From Roseibium aggregatum (lineage in GTDB: Bacteria; Pseudomonadota; Alphaproteobacteria; Rhizobiales; Stappiaceae), in assembly GCF_017309185.1 (NCBI RefSeq), contig NZ_JAEKJZ010000001.1, forward strand, positions 2,666,001-2,730,000: a DNA stretch of 64,000 bases, given 5' to 3'. The notes beneath the pieces were generated by a model. It was not told the origin of the DNA. It did not search any database and saw nothing but the letters and a program-made list of their open reading frames with translations. The translations under genes were made by a program, and so were the position numbers. This document shows positions 44,535 through 53,875 of the stretch, one piece after another; position 1 is the first letter of the stretch, and every line of letters starts with the position of its first letter.

Positions 44535-45686
44535 ATGACGGACGCAACAACGGGCGCGCCTGGCAAACAAGAGGAAAAAGAACGCCAGAAGCGGCTGAAA
44601 TATTACTCGGCCTCGCAGTGGACGCTGATCTGGTGGCGGTTCCGACGTCACCGAGCGGCGATGGTCGCAGGCACCATCCTCGGCCTCATGGCGCTGCTCG
44701 GCGTTTTCGCCGAATTCGTCGCGCCCTACGGGCCGACGACCAGGGACACCAAATATATCGACGGCGCACCGCAGATCCCGATGTTCTGCGACCAGAACGG
44801 CTGCTCGGCCACGCCCTTCATCCACGGGGTCTCCACAAAGCGCGATCCGGTCACCCTGCGCGCCATCTCGGTGCCCGATCCGGACAAGAGGGTCTACGTC
44901 GCCTTCCTGGCGTCCGGCGAGGAAACGCGGGTACTCGGCTTCATTCCCACCACGATCCATTTGTTCGGCCTCTCGGATGCGAACGCCAAATTGCATCTCT
45001 GGGGCACCGACGACCTGGGCCGCGATGTCTTTTCCCGCACCATGTACGCGACCCGCACCTCGCTTTCCATCGGCGTGCTCGGCGTCCTGATTTCCTTCGT
45101 CTTGGCGCTTCTGATCGGCGGCGTCGCCGGATATGCCGGCGGCATGACCGACAATGTGATCCAGCGCGTCACCGAGGTGGTCCGCGTGGTGCCCATTATC
45201 CCGCTCTACATGGGTCTGGCGGCCGCCATGCCGAAGGAATGGTCGACCACCCAGGTCTACTTCGCCATGACCCTGATCCTCGGCCTGTTCGGCTGGCCCA
45301 CCCTCGCCCGGCGGATCCGCTCCCAGCTCCTGTCCATCCGAAGCGAGGACTTTGTGATCGCGGCCCGTCTGGCCGGTGCCCGTCCCGGCCGTATCATCGG
45401 CCAGCACATGCTGCCGAGTTTCACCAGTTTCATCATCGTCGACCTGGTGATTTCCTTTCCCTACATGATCCTGTCGGAAACCGCGCTTTCCTTCGTCGGT
45501 CTCGGCCTGCGTCCACCGACCGTGTCCTGGGGTGTGCTTCTGCAGCAGGCCCAGTCGGTCCGGGTGATCGAACAGACCCCCTGGCTCTTCATACCGGCCG
45601 TTTTCGTCGTGGTGGCGGTTCTCGCCTTCACCGTTATCGGCGACGGCCTGCGCGACGCGGCCGACCCCTACAGCGAAGCCCAATGA
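44535..45686 (+). CDS. ABC transporter permease, DppC type
   Basis: A 383-residue partner permease. The usual DppC pattern is visible: a first helix (MVAGTILGLMALLGVF), a long periplasmic insertion (about residues 60-150), GTDDLGRDVFSRTMYATR, and the coupling loop AARLAGARPGRIIGQHMLPS. It is longer than most DppC proteins because of the insertion, which contains two cysteines (CDQNGC). Confidence 0.92.
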   Translation: MTDATTGAPGKQEEKERQKRLKYYSASQWTLIWWRFRRHRAAMVAGTILGLMALLGVFAEFVAPYGPTTRDTKYIDGAPQIPMFCDQNGCSATPFIHGVSTKRDPVTLRAISVPDPDKRVYVAFLASGEETRVLGFIPTTIHLFGLSDANAKLHLWGTDDLGRDVFSRTMYATRTSLSIGVLGVLISFVLALLIGGVAGYAGGMTDNVIQRVTEVVRVVPIIPLYMGLAAAMPKEWSTTQVYFAMTLILGLFGWPTLARRIRSQLLSIRSEDFVIAARLAGARPGRIIGQHMLPSFTSFIIVDLVISFPYMILSETALSFVGLGLRPPTVSWGVLLQQAQSVRVIEQTPWLFIPAVFVVVAVLAFTVIGDGLRDAADPYSEAQ

Positions 45687-45696
45687 GGAACAAGAC

Positions 45697-46704
45697 ATGC
45701 TGAGCGTCGAAAACCTCTCCATTTCCTTCCACACGGACGAAGGCAGGATCACGCCGGTTCAAGGCGTCAGCTTTTCCGTCGAAGCCGGCAAGACCCTGGG
45801 GCTGGTCGGCGAAAGCGGGTCGGGAAAGTCGATCTCGACCAAGGCTTTGATGCGGCTACTGCCCGGCAACGCCTCCCTGTCGCCGGAAACGCGGATCGCG
45901 TACCGCGCAAGGGACGGCAAGACGGTCGAGATCCACAAGATCAAACCCGGCTCTTCCTCCCTGCGCCATCTGCGGGGTGGAGAAATCGGCATGATCTTTC
46001 AGGAACCGATGGCGAGTTTCTCACCGGTCTACACCGTCGGCAACCAAATGATGGAAGCCATCCGCCTCCACCGGAACTGCGGCAAGCGCGAGGCAAGGGA
46101 GCTTGCGGTGGAGATGCTCGACAAGGTCGGCATTTCCAACCCGGCGGACCGTGTCGATCAGTATCCTCATGAGATGTCGGGCGGCATGCGTCAGCGCGCC
46201 ATGATCGCGCTCGCCCTTTCCGCGGGCCCCGCCCTCCTGATCGCCGACGAACCGACCACGGCGCTCGACGTGACCATTCAGGCCCAGGTGCTCGATCTGA
46301 TGCGCGGCCTGCAGCGCGATCTGGGAATGGCCATGATCTTCATTACCCACGACCTGGGCGTGATCGCTCAGATCGCGCACGAGGTCGCGGTCATGTATCT
46401 CGGCACGATTGTCGAACGCGGAGAAACCCGGGACGTCATCCGCAATCCGAAGCATCCGTATACGCAGGGGCTTTTAAAGGCGATCCCGAGCCTGGAAACG
46501 CTGCACGACCGCCTGTCTCCGGTTCCCGGCGATATACCGAGCCCGACGGAACGCCCCTCCGGCTGTCCGTTTCACACCCGCTGCCCCGACTTCATCAACG
46601 GCATCTGCGATGTCAACACACCGGTCGAAACTTCGCCGCTGCCCGGGCGTTCGGTGAGGTGCTGGCTCCACAACGGCGCGGACAGCGGAAGGAGCGCGGC
46701 ATGA
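45697..46704 (+). CDS. ABC transporter ATPase, DppD type
   Basis: A 335-residue ATPase with Walker A GESGSGKS, Q-loop IFQEPMASFSP, signature MSGGMRQRAMIALAL, Walker B LLIADEPTTALD and the C-terminal oligopeptide-transporter cysteine region (SGCPFHTRCPDF). It overlaps the next ATPase gene by 4 bases. Confidence 0.94.
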   Translation: MLSVENLSISFHTDEGRITPVQGVSFSVEAGKTLGLVGESGSGKSISTKALMRLLPGNASLSPETRIAYRARDGKTVEIHKIKPGSSSLRHLRGGEIGMIFQEPMASFSPVYTVGNQMMEAIRLHRNCGKREARELAVEMLDKVGISNPADRVDQYPHEMSGGMRQRAMIALALSAGPALLIADEPTTALDVTIQAQVLDLMRGLQRDLGMAMIFITHDLGVIAQIAHEVAVMYLGTIVERGETRDVIRNPKHPYTQGLLKAIPSLETLHDRLSPVPGDIPSPTERPSGCPFHTRCPDFINGICDVNTPVETSPLPGRSVRCWLHNGADSGRSAA

Positions 46705-47816
46705 CGGCCGCAGAGAACATTCTGATCGAGGTGAAGGATCTCCAGGTCCGTTTCCCGATCCGCAAGAAGAAGCTGTTCTCCTCCGAGATCAAACAGCTGC
46801 GCGCCGTCGACGGCGTTTCCTTCGACATCAAGCGAGGCGAGACCGTCGGACTTGTCGGTGAGTCCGGCTCCGGCAAGACCACCGTGGGGCGCGCGATCCT
46901 GCGCGCCATCGACCCGAGCGATGGCGAGGTCGTGTTCCATACCAACGGCCACGATGTCGACATCGCTCAGGCCGAGGGTGAAGAACTGCGCAAGTTCCGG
47001 CAGCATATGAACATGGTCTTCTCCGAAGGGTCCGTGAACTTGTCGTCACTCGCTTCCGACCGGTTGCGCCTGTTCCGCTCTCGGATGAGCCTGGTTTTCC
47101 AGGACCCTTACTCATCGCTCAATCCACGCATGACCGTGCGCGATATCATCGCCGAGCCCCTCATCGCGTCCGGCATGATGAAGGACCGTCAAGCGATCGA
47201 CGACCGGGTCCGCGAGATCGCCGCACGCTGCAAGCTCAACCTGGAACACCTGCGGCGATTTCCGCACGCCTTTTCAGGGGGCCAGCGCCAGCGCATCTGC
47301 ATTGCCCGCGCATTGGTCTCCAGGCCCGATTTTGTCGTTTGCGATGAAAGCGTATCCGCTCTTGACGTTTCCATTCAGGCGGAAATCGTCAACTTGTTGA
47401 AAGACCTTCAGAAAGAGATGGGAGTTGCCTTCCTGTTTATCGCGCACGATCTTTCCGTTGTCGCTCAAATGAGCCACCGGGTCGCGGTGATGTATGTCGG
47501 AAAATTCGTCGAGTATGCCTCGACGGAACAACTCTTCTTCGCCCCCAGGCATCCCTACACCCACGCTCTGCTTTCGGCGATCCCCCGGGCCGACCCGGAC
47601 GCGGAGTTCAACCCCATCAAACTGCAGGGTGAAATCCCGAATCCCCTGGACGCTCCTTCCGGTTGCCGGTTTCACAGCCGTTGCCCTTTCGCAAGGGAAC
47701 GCTGTTCGCAAGAGGCTCCGGAGTGGCGGGAAGTCGATATCGAACACTTCGTCGCTTGTCATTTCACCGAAGAATTCGATTTCTCGAGACAAAAAGGCCA
47801 AGAACCGAGAGAATGA
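46701..47816 (+). CDS. ABC transporter ATPase, DppF type, with duplicated Q-loop region
   Basis: A 371-residue ATPase with Walker A GESGSGKTT (residues 53-61), signature FSGGQRQRICIARAL, Walker B VVCDESVSALD and the C-terminal SGCRFHSRCP region. A normal Q-loop VFQDPYSSLNPRM begins at residue 132. It is preceded by a similar stretch (ELRKFRQHMNMVFSEGS, from residue 95) in which the Q-loop glutamine is S108. This looks like a 26-residue tandem duplication of the segment leading into the Q-loop. The gene ends 4 bases before the FAD oxidoreductase gene, linking transport and catabolism in one operon. Confidence 0.93.
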   Translation: MTAAENILIEVKDLQVRFPIRKKKLFSSEIKQLRAVDGVSFDIKRGETVGLVGESGSGKTTVGRAILRAIDPSDGEVVFHTNGHDVDIAQAEGEELRKFRQHMNMVFSEGSVNLSSLASDRLRLFRSRMSLVFQDPYSSLNPRMTVRDIIAEPLIASGMMKDRQAIDDRVREIAARCKLNLEHLRRFPHAFSGGQRQRICIARALVSRPDFVVCDESVSALDVSIQAEIVNLLKDLQKEMGVAFLFIAHDLSVVAQMSHRVAVMYVGKFVEYASTEQLFFAPRHPYTHALLSAIPRADPDAEFNPIKLQGEIPNPLDAPSGCRFHSRCPFARERCSQEAPEWREVDIEHFVACHFTEEFDFSRQKGQEPRE

Positions 47817-47820
47817 TCGA

Positions 47821-48948
47821 ATGAGACAGAAATCCTATGACCTTGCGATCGTCGGCGCAGGGATAGTCGGGCTCGCCCATGCGCTTGCCGCCGCCCGGCG
47901 AGGCAAAAAAGTCGTGGTGATCGACCGGGACAGCTGCGCCAACGGTGCTTCGATCCGCAACTTCGGCTTTGTCACCGTAACCGGCCAGCAATCCGGAGAC
48001 TGCTGGCAAATGGCCACCCGCAGCCGCGAGGTCTGGACAGAGGTCGCCGAGGCGGCTCGTATTCCGCTGCTGCATCGAGGCCTGACCATGACGGCTCGCT
48101 TCCCGGAGTCGGAAGCGGTGATCGATGCCTTTCTTCAGACCGAGATGGGCGCTCAGTGCCGGCGACTGACGCCCGACCAGGCCGCGGAGCGCGTTCCCGC
48201 CCTCCGTACGGACCAGATCCGCTGCGCGCTCTATTCGCCTGTGGAAGTCAGGGTGGAATCCAAGGATGCGGTCCCCCAGATTGCCAATTGGCTTGAAGGC
48301 GTGCATCAGGTCGATTTCCTGTGGCAGACCAGCGTCAACACGGTCGAGACGCCACGGCTGGAAACTTCCCGCGGCCCGATCCACGCGGACACGGTGATCG
48401 TTTGCCCTGGCGACGACAACACGACCCTGTTCGCCGACAGGATCGCCTCTTACGAAGTCACGCGCTGCAAGCTGCAGATGCTCCGCGTCTCACCTCACCG
48501 GCCGACGGAGCTCGGCACCGCCTTGATGTCGGACCTGGGCCTGGCAAGATATCTCGGCTATGCGGAACTGCCTGAGGCGGCGCCCCTCAAAACCAGGCTC
48601 GACGCGGAAATGACCGCGCACAGGGAAAACGGCATTCACCTCATTGTCGTCCAGTCCGGGGATGGCAGCCTTGTGGTCGGCGACAGCCATCACTACGACC
48701 AGACGCCGGACCCGTTCATCGACAAGAGCGTGAACGATCTGATCCTGTCGGAAATGGACACCGTTCTGGAGCTCGGGCCTTATGACATTTCCGAGACCTG
48801 GATCGGAACCTATGCGTCGGCGCCGGATCGCTGGCGACTGACCGATGCCCCGGACGACGCGACCCGCGTCGTGATGGTCACAGCCGGCTGCGGCGCTTCC
48901 ACCGCCTTTGCCATCGGCGAGGAAACCATCGCCAACCTCTATTCCTAG
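47821..48948 (+). CDS. FAD-dependent oxidoreductase of the phosphonate-linked DadA-like family
   Basis: A 375-residue flavoprotein of the amine-oxidising DAO fold. It has an FAD-binding IVGAGIVGLAHALAAARRG, the adjacent SIRNFGFVTVTGQQ, and a C-terminal VTAGCGASTAFAIGEE. It resembles the TIGR03364-type family, which as I recall is often found beside phosphonoacetaldehyde hydrolase genes. In this position it would oxidatively deaminate 2-aminoethylphosphonate or an N-methyl form to phosphonoacetaldehyde, replacing the PhnW transaminase, which is absent here. ATG 47821 is 4 bases after the ATPase gene. Substrate assignment is inference from context. Confidence 0.82.
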   Translation: MRQKSYDLAIVGAGIVGLAHALAAARRGKKVVVIDRDSCANGASIRNFGFVTVTGQQSGDCWQMATRSREVWTEVAEAARIPLLHRGLTMTARFPESEAVIDAFLQTEMGAQCRRLTPDQAAERVPALRTDQIRCALYSPVEVRVESKDAVPQIANWLEGVHQVDFLWQTSVNTVETPRLETSRGPIHADTVIVCPGDDNTTLFADRIASYEVTRCKLQMLRVSPHRPTELGTALMSDLGLARYLGYAELPEAAPLKTRLDAEMTAHRENGIHLIVVQSGDGSLVVGDSHHYDQTPDPFIDKSVNDLILSEMDTVLELGPYDISETWIGTYASAPDRWRLTDAPDDATRVVMVTAGCGASTAFAIGEETIANLYS

Positions 48949-48955
48949 TAACTTC

Positions 48956-48973
48956 CGCGTTCAGGAAAACGCG
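48956..48973. terminator. Small hairpin between the oxidoreductase and phnX genes
   Basis: CGCGTT (48956-48961), loop of 6, AACGCG (48968-48973). It starts 8 bases after the oxidoreductase stop in the 114-base gap before phnX. Weak, with no T-run; it could attenuate or do nothing. Confidence 0.3.
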
Positions 48974-49062
48974 CAAAGGCACTCCACCACTTTTGATCCG
49001 ATCAACTTTGGGGCACTCGATCGGTTCCGATTGAACATCCGTCATTCCAGGGAGGTTAACCC

Positions 49063-49845
49063 ATGAAAATTTTCAAAGCCGTCGTGTTCGACTGGGCCGG
49101 TACGATGATCGATTTCGGCTCTTTCGCTCCGATGGGCGTCTTCGTCAAAGCCTTTGAAAAGTTCGGCATTCCGGTCACCATTGAGCAGGCTCGCGCACCC
49201 ATGGGCAAACCGAAATGGGACCACATCCGCACGATGATGGACGACCCGGATATCTCCGCCAAATGGACGGCGAAATACGGCCAGGCACCGACGGATGCGG
49301 ATGTCGACAAGGTCTACGAGATCTTCGTCCCGATGAACGAGGAAGTGGTTGCCGACTTTTCCGATCTGGTGCCTGGCGCGGCCGAGATGATCGCCAGCCT
49401 GCGCGCCAAGGGGCTGAAGATCGGATCGACCACGGGTTATACCCGCTCGATCATGGAACGGGTTTTGCCGAAAGCGGCCGAACAGGGCTACGAGCCGGAC
49501 AATCTCATCTGCGCCGACGATCTTCCCGAAGGACGTCCCGGCCCCCTCGGCATGTATCAGTGCTTTGTCGATCTCGTCGCCTATCCGCCCAGCGCGGTGA
49601 TCAAGGTGGACGACACCGAACCGGGGATCGCCGAAGGGGTCGCTGCGGGCTGCGTGACGGTCGGTCTCTCCCTGTCGGGAAACTACGCCGGCAAAACGCC
49701 GCAGGAACTCGCGGCAATGCCGGAGGAAGAGATCGACGCGATCCGCAAGACCGCCACGGAGAAATTGAAGGCAGCCGGAGCGGACTACGTGATCGACACG
49801 GTCGCAGACCTGCCGAAGCTCATCGAAAAGCTGGAAAAGGCATGA
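49063..49845 (+). CDS. phnX: Phosphonoacetaldehyde hydrolase
   Basis: A 260-residue HAD-superfamily enzyme that breaks the carbon-phosphorus bond of phosphonoacetaldehyde to give acetaldehyde and phosphate. The nucleophile D10 sits in VVFDWAGTMIDFGS. The Schiff-base lysine of phosphonatases is K51 in MGKPKWDHI. The late acidic motif is VDDTEPGIAEG. GGGAGG lies upstream of ATG 49063. The stop overlaps the start of the next gene by 4 bases, so the sulfatase-fold hydrolase is translated with it. Confidence 0.94.
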   Translation: MKIFKAVVFDWAGTMIDFGSFAPMGVFVKAFEKFGIPVTIEQARAPMGKPKWDHIRTMMDDPDISAKWTAKYGQAPTDADVDKVYEIFVPMNEEVVADFSDLVPGAAEMIASLRAKGLKIGSTTGYTRSIMERVLPKAAEQGYEPDNLICADDLPEGRPGPLGMYQCFVDLVAYPPSAVIKVDDTEPGIAEGVAAGCVTVGLSLSGNYAGKTPQELAAMPEEEIDAIRKTATEKLKAAGADYVIDTVADLPKLIEKLEKA

Positions 49846-51356
49846 CCAACCGCCCGAACATACTTCTGGTCACGGCGGACCAGTGGCGGGGCGACTGTCT
49901 GGGCACGGTCGGACATCCGGTTGTCAAGACGCCACATCTCGATGCGTTCGCCGAAACGGCGACACTGTTCGAGCAGCACTACGCGACGACCGCGCCCTGC
50001 TCTCCGGCCAGAGCTTCGTTGTACACCGGCCTTTATCAGATGAACCACCGGGTGGTCTGGAACGGCGCGCCCCTGGACGACCGTTTCGACAACATCGCAC
50101 GCGCGGCCCGGCGCGCCGGCTATACGCCGACATTGTTCGGCTATACGGACACCGCACCCGACCCCCGGAAGCACCACCCGAACGACCCGGCTCTGAAAAC
50201 CTACGAGGGCGTATTGCCCGGGTTCTCGGTGCGGCAGTCGCTGCCGGAAGACGACAAGCCCTGGCTGTCCTGGCTGGCCGCGCGCGGGCACGACCCGGCA
50301 GCTTTCGAAACCATTCACCAGGTGGAACCGGAAAACGGAGAACGGGTTTCAAGGAAAGCGCCACGTTATTCCAGGGACGAGACGCAGACCGCCTTTCTGA
50401 CAGATGCGTTCCTAAGCTGGCTGGGCGAACAGGACGGTGACACTCCCTGGATGGCGCATATTTCCTTCCTGCGCCCTCACCCGCCGATAGCTGTCCCGGA
50501 CCCCTACAACACCTTGTACGACCCCGAGGACGGACCCGACTTCGCGGGGGCGGCGAGCGCGGACGAGCAAGCCGCCTTGCACCCTCTGATCGCGGCTCTT
50601 CAGGACTATCAGCATCTCTCAAGCCATGTTCCCGGCGCGGAGGGACATGTCAGGGACCTGACCCGGCACGACCTGAAACGCATTCGCGCACTCTATTACG
50701 GCATGATTTCGGAAGTGGACGCCCAACTCGGGCGGCTTTTCAACGCGCTTCGAGAGCACACCGACACCCTGATCATCTTCACATCCGACCACGCGGACAT
50801 GATGGGCGATCACTGGATGCTCGGCAAAGGAGGATTTTACAAGGAGAGCTACCACATTCCGCTTCTTGTCCGGACGCCCGGACAGGCCAGGGCGAACCGG
50901 GTATCGGCATTCACTTCCGCGGCCGACATTTTTCCGACGCTTTTGAACATTCTTGAGCTGGACTCCAGGCATGCGCCGGACGGCGCGAGCCTTCTCCCGT
51001 TCCTGGACGGGCAAACGCCGACCTCCTGGCGCGACGCAGCCTTGTGGGAATACGATTTCCGGCACCTTCTCAAACGCTGGCCCGGGCATTTCGCGCAAGG
51101 GGCGGAGCAAGCGTCAACGGCCCTGATGAGCCGTCTGGACGAGAACTGGCAGTATGTCCATTTCGCAAGGCTGCCAAACCTGCTTATGCCCAGCACGGAC
51201 ACGGCGCCGCCTTCCGCGAACATTGCCTTTGAGCGTCCCGATATCGCAGGGGCCCGTCTCGAAGCCCTTCTGACAACCCGAATGCGCCACAATGACGAGA
51301 CCCTCGCCCGGACCCTGGTCTGGGAATACCATGACCGCGATATCACGCGTCGTTGA
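49842..51356 (+). CDS. Sulfatase-fold phosphonate monoester hydrolase/phosphodiesterase (predicted)
   Basis: A 504-residue alkaline-phosphatase-superfamily hydrolase without signal peptide. The formylglycine signature CSPAR is at residues 53-57 (C53), with metal residues D13/Q14 in TADQWRGD and a SDHADMMGDHWMLGKGGFYKES block. The DQWR start and C-terminal features resemble phosphonate monoester hydrolases of rhizobia more than arylsulfatases. Coupled to phnX, it could release aminoethylphosphonate from an ester such as a phosphonolipid head group. Formylglycine formation requires a maturation enzyme not in this window. A sulfatase or choline-sulfatase role is the alternative. The frame is open far upstream through phnX but ATG 49842 is the family start. 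Confidence 0.85.
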   Translation: MTNRPNILLVTADQWRGDCLGTVGHPVVKTPHLDAFAETATLFEQHYATTAPCSPARASLYTGLYQMNHRVVWNGAPLDDRFDNIARAARRAGYTPTLFGYTDTAPDPRKHHPNDPALKTYEGVLPGFSVRQSLPEDDKPWLSWLAARGHDPAAFETIHQVEPENGERVSRKAPRYSRDETQTAFLTDAFLSWLGEQDGDTPWMAHISFLRPHPPIAVPDPYNTLYDPEDGPDFAGAASADEQAALHPLIAALQDYQHLSSHVPGAEGHVRDLTRHDLKRIRALYYGMISEVDAQLGRLFNALREHTDTLIIFTSDHADMMGDHWMLGKGGFYKESYHIPLLVRTPGQARANRVSAFTSAADIFPTLLNILELDSRHAPDGASLLPFLDGQTPTSWRDAALWEYDFRHLLKRWPGHFAQGAEQASTALMSRLDENWQYVHFARLPNLLMPSTDTAPPSANIAFERPDIAGARLEALLTTRMRHNDETLARTLVWEYHDRDITRR

Positions 51357-51504
51357 TTTTCCCCCTTGGAATTAAGACTTCTGTGTTCTTTCAGAGCGGG
51401 ACAGGATGAACTAACATCGGCCGCACGGGGCTGGAGACTGCTCGTGCGAGACCGGTCCGGGACCACAACTCCATCTGAGGGCGGATGTGCGCATCCTGAC
51501 GGAA

Positions 51505-52323
51505 ATGAAGACGATCGAGAGATTCTTGCCCGCCTTTCTGGCGGTTCAGCTCCTCGCCGCCTGCCAGATCCCGGCGGCTCACGCGGCGGATGCACAGCCT
51601 AAGCCGGTCGACCCGCGCGTGGAGATTATCGACAGCGCCGAACCTCCCTGGACCGCCATCGGACGCGTCAATTTTGCCGGCTACCGCTCGAAGTCGACGT
51701 GCTCCGGGACACTGATTTCTCCCCGCATCGTTCTCACCGCCGCCCATTGCGTCTTCAATCGCAAGAAACGCCAGCACTATTCCAACGACAAGCTTCTCTT
51801 CATCGCCGGTGTCCGCCGGGATCAATACGCCGCCCGGCTGGAGACCTCCTGCATCCTGACGCTTGACAGCAAGATGCCGAGCAACAGGCCCAAACTGCGC
51901 GACCTCCACAAGGATGTCGGCCTTCTTCTCCTGAAGGAACCAAGCCAGATCCCCCCTCTTCCGGTCCTGTCGCCCAAGGACGCAGGCCTTCTGACCAAGG
52001 ACGTGAGGTTTCGGTCGGTCGGGTACTGGAGGAGCCGCAGTTTCCTGCCCACCGCGGTGAACAACTGCAGGGTCATGAATTCTCGCGAAAACATCTGGGT
52101 AACGGATTGCATCACGGAAAGCGGCGGCTCGGGCGGCCCGTTTCTCATAGACACGCCGGACGGTCCCAGAGTGGCCGGCATCATGGTCGCGAAGTTCAAC
52201 GACTATCTGTCCGCCGTGGTCCCATTTCCCAATTGGCAGGATCTTCTGGCCAATGCCCAATGCGCCTCCGCGACCGGCGGGCCAGATCCGGAACCGACGC
52301 TTTCGACGGAACCCGACAAGTGA
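51505..52323 (+). CDS. Secreted trypsin-like serine protease, probable lipoprotein
   Basis: A 272-residue S1-family protease. The catalytic triad is complete: H81 in LTAAHC, D137 in LHKDVGLLLL and S209 in SGGSGGPF. The N-terminus is a signal peptide with a lipobox-like LAAC (C20); cleavage by signal peptidase I after AHA (residue 27) is the alternative. Two cysteine pairs near the active site are likely. ATG 51505 gives a clean signal peptide; GTG 51487 would add six residues. It stands alone between the phosphonate genes and nadK. The substrate is unknown. Confidence 0.86.
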   Translation: MKTIERFLPAFLAVQLLAACQIPAAHAADAQPKPVDPRVEIIDSAEPPWTAIGRVNFAGYRSKSTCSGTLISPRIVLTAAHCVFNRKKRQHYSNDKLLFIAGVRRDQYAARLETSCILTLDSKMPSNRPKLRDLHKDVGLLLLKEPSQIPPLPVLSPKDAGLLTKDVRFRSVGYWRSRSFLPTAVNNCRVMNSRENIWVTDCITESGGSGGPFLIDTPDGPRVAGIMVAKFNDYLSAVVPFPNWQDLLANAQCASATGGPDPEPTLSTEPDK

Positions 52324-52426
52324 CGCCTGGCAATCGCAAGCTTTTGAAAATTAACTGCCCCTCGACGCCATTCCCGGATATGGTATTGACCCGTAGCGAC
52401 TTTCAGCCGCAAAGATCCTTTGGAAG

Positions 52427-53239
52427 ATGAACCGAACCATGCTTCCCCCCCAGCCGATTCCGACGCATCTGGCCAAGGCGGACAAGATATATTTCGTCGC
52501 CAGCGACACGGATGAAGCCCAAAATGCCCTCCAGAGCCTGTCTGAGCGCTACGGCAACGTTCCGGCCCGGGAAGCCGATGTGATCGTCGCCCTCGGCGGG
52601 GACGGCCTGATGCTGCAAACGCTCCACACCCATATGGGCAGCGGCAAACCGATCTACGGCATGAACCGAGGTTCGGTGGGCTTCCTGATGAACGAATACC
52701 GGGAGCACGATCTCACCGACAGGCTTGCGATGGCCGATGTCACCACCATCCGGCCGCTTCAAATGACAGCTGTCACCGAAGACGGCTCGGCACACAACGC
52801 GCTCGCGATCAATGAAGTTTCGCTGTTGCGGCAAACCTCGCAGGCGGCCCGCCTCAAGATCTCGGTCGACGGCAGGGTCCGACTGGAGGAACTGATTTGC
52901 GACGGTATCATCGTCGCGACACCGGCCGGCAGCACCGCCTATAACCTGTCCGCGCACGGGCCGATCCTGCCGATTGCCGCCCAACTCCTTGCCCTGACAC
53001 CGATCAGCGCCTTCCGGCCGCGCCGCTGGCGTGGTGCGCTCCTGCCGAACCGCGCAACGGTGGACATCGACATTCTCGATCCAGGCAAGCGTCCGGTCAG
53101 CGCCACCGCCGATCACACAGAGATCCGGCGGGTGACCCATGTCTCCATTAAGGAGGCCACCGACGCGGAAGGACTGATCATGTTCGATTCCGACCACGGC
53201 TGGGACGAACGCATCCTGAGCGAAATGTTCCGCTACTGA
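52427..53239 (+). CDS. nadK: NAD kinase
   Basis: A 270-residue ATP-dependent kinase that makes NADP from NAD. It has the GGDG motif (residues 57-60, catalytic D59), [26 protein letters not shown] and the glycine-rich [16 protein letters not shown]. Length is normal for alphaproteobacteria. GGAAG lies upstream of ATG 52427. Confidence 0.95.
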   Translation: MNRTMLPPQPIPTHLAKADKIYFVASDTDEAQNALQSLSERYGNVPAREADVIVALGGDGLMLQTLHTHMGSGKPIYGMNRGSVGFLMNEYREHDLTDRLAMADVTTIRPLQMTAVTEDGSAHNALAINEVSLLRQTSQAARLKISVDGRVRLEELICDGIIVATPAGSTAYNLSAHGPILPIAAQLLALTPISAFRPRRWRGALLPNRATVDIDILDPGKRPVSATADHTEIRRVTHVSIKEATDAEGLIMFDSDHGWDERILSEMFRY

Positions 53240-53325
53240 TGCGGCCGGCAAGACCCTGTTAAATATAATTGCCGATACTGAGCGGAGACGTTCCTAGCCG
53301 ACCCTTGAGACGAGGACATACGCGC

Positions 53326-53850
53326 ATGGCTGAGAGTGCCAAGGATCAGGACTACGAGATCCTGCCCAACCCGACCGATTTGCGCAGCAAGGTCCGGGAG
53401 CTGACACCGCGCGAAGCCAAGAAATTCGATCCGGTGAAAGCCGCCGAAGACGCCTTGAATCGTCTGTCCAAGCATTTCGGCAACTGGATGGAGAACGAAA
53501 CCGCCGAGCTCCTCAAAGCCTGGGAAGCCATGCAGGCGGATGGGCCCAACGACGAAACGCTGCCGCCTCTGTTTCAGGCCGCCCACAACATCAAGGGCCA
53601 GGCACTGACCCTCGGTTTCCCCCTGGTCGGACAGGTGGCCGCCAGTTTCTGCCACCTGATCGAGCACCTGCCTTCCGCCGAACTGCTGCCGATGGACCTG
53701 ACCGGCAGGTTCGTGGAATCCATCCGGGCCATGGTGTCTGAAGGCGCAAAGGACGAGCACAACAAGACCGGGGTTGAATTGCTGGAAATGCTCGAAACCG
53801 TCACCGCGGAATTTCTGAAGCAGTTTCCGCAAAAAAACGACGACCAATAA
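53326..53850 (+). CDS. Hpt-domain phosphotransfer protein
   Basis: A 174-residue cytoplasmic protein with one helical Hpt domain (about residues 55-170). The phosphoacceptor is H87 in AAHNIKGQALTLGF, the HxxKG-type motif. The N-terminal 40 residues are charged and probably flexible. ATG 53326 begins after CGAGGA. It lies 87 bases after nadK, with no kinase or receiver gene next to it, so it probably serves a distant hybrid phosphorelay. Confidence 0.82.
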   Translation: MAESAKDQDYEILPNPTDLRSKVRELTPREAKKFDPVKAAEDALNRLSKHFGNWMENETAELLKAWEAMQADGPNDETLPPLFQAAHNIKGQALTLGFPLVGQVAASFCHLIEHLPSAELLPMDLTGRFVESIRAMVSEGAKDEHNKTGVELLEMLETVTAEFLKQFPQKNDDQ

Positions 53851-53875
53851 GCAATCCGGCCTCCGTCTCAGCGCG

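Noticed and set aside
43899..45752. A 617-codon open frame on the minus strand opposite the two permease genes
   Set aside because: Both permeases are clear on the plus strand and tightly spaced; the antisense frame has no start signal.
49215..49841. Possible PhnX-hydrolase fusion, because the hydrolase frame is open far upstream
   Set aside because: The upstream part is a different reading frame of phnX; the hydrolase family begins at ATG 49842 with a 4-base overlap.
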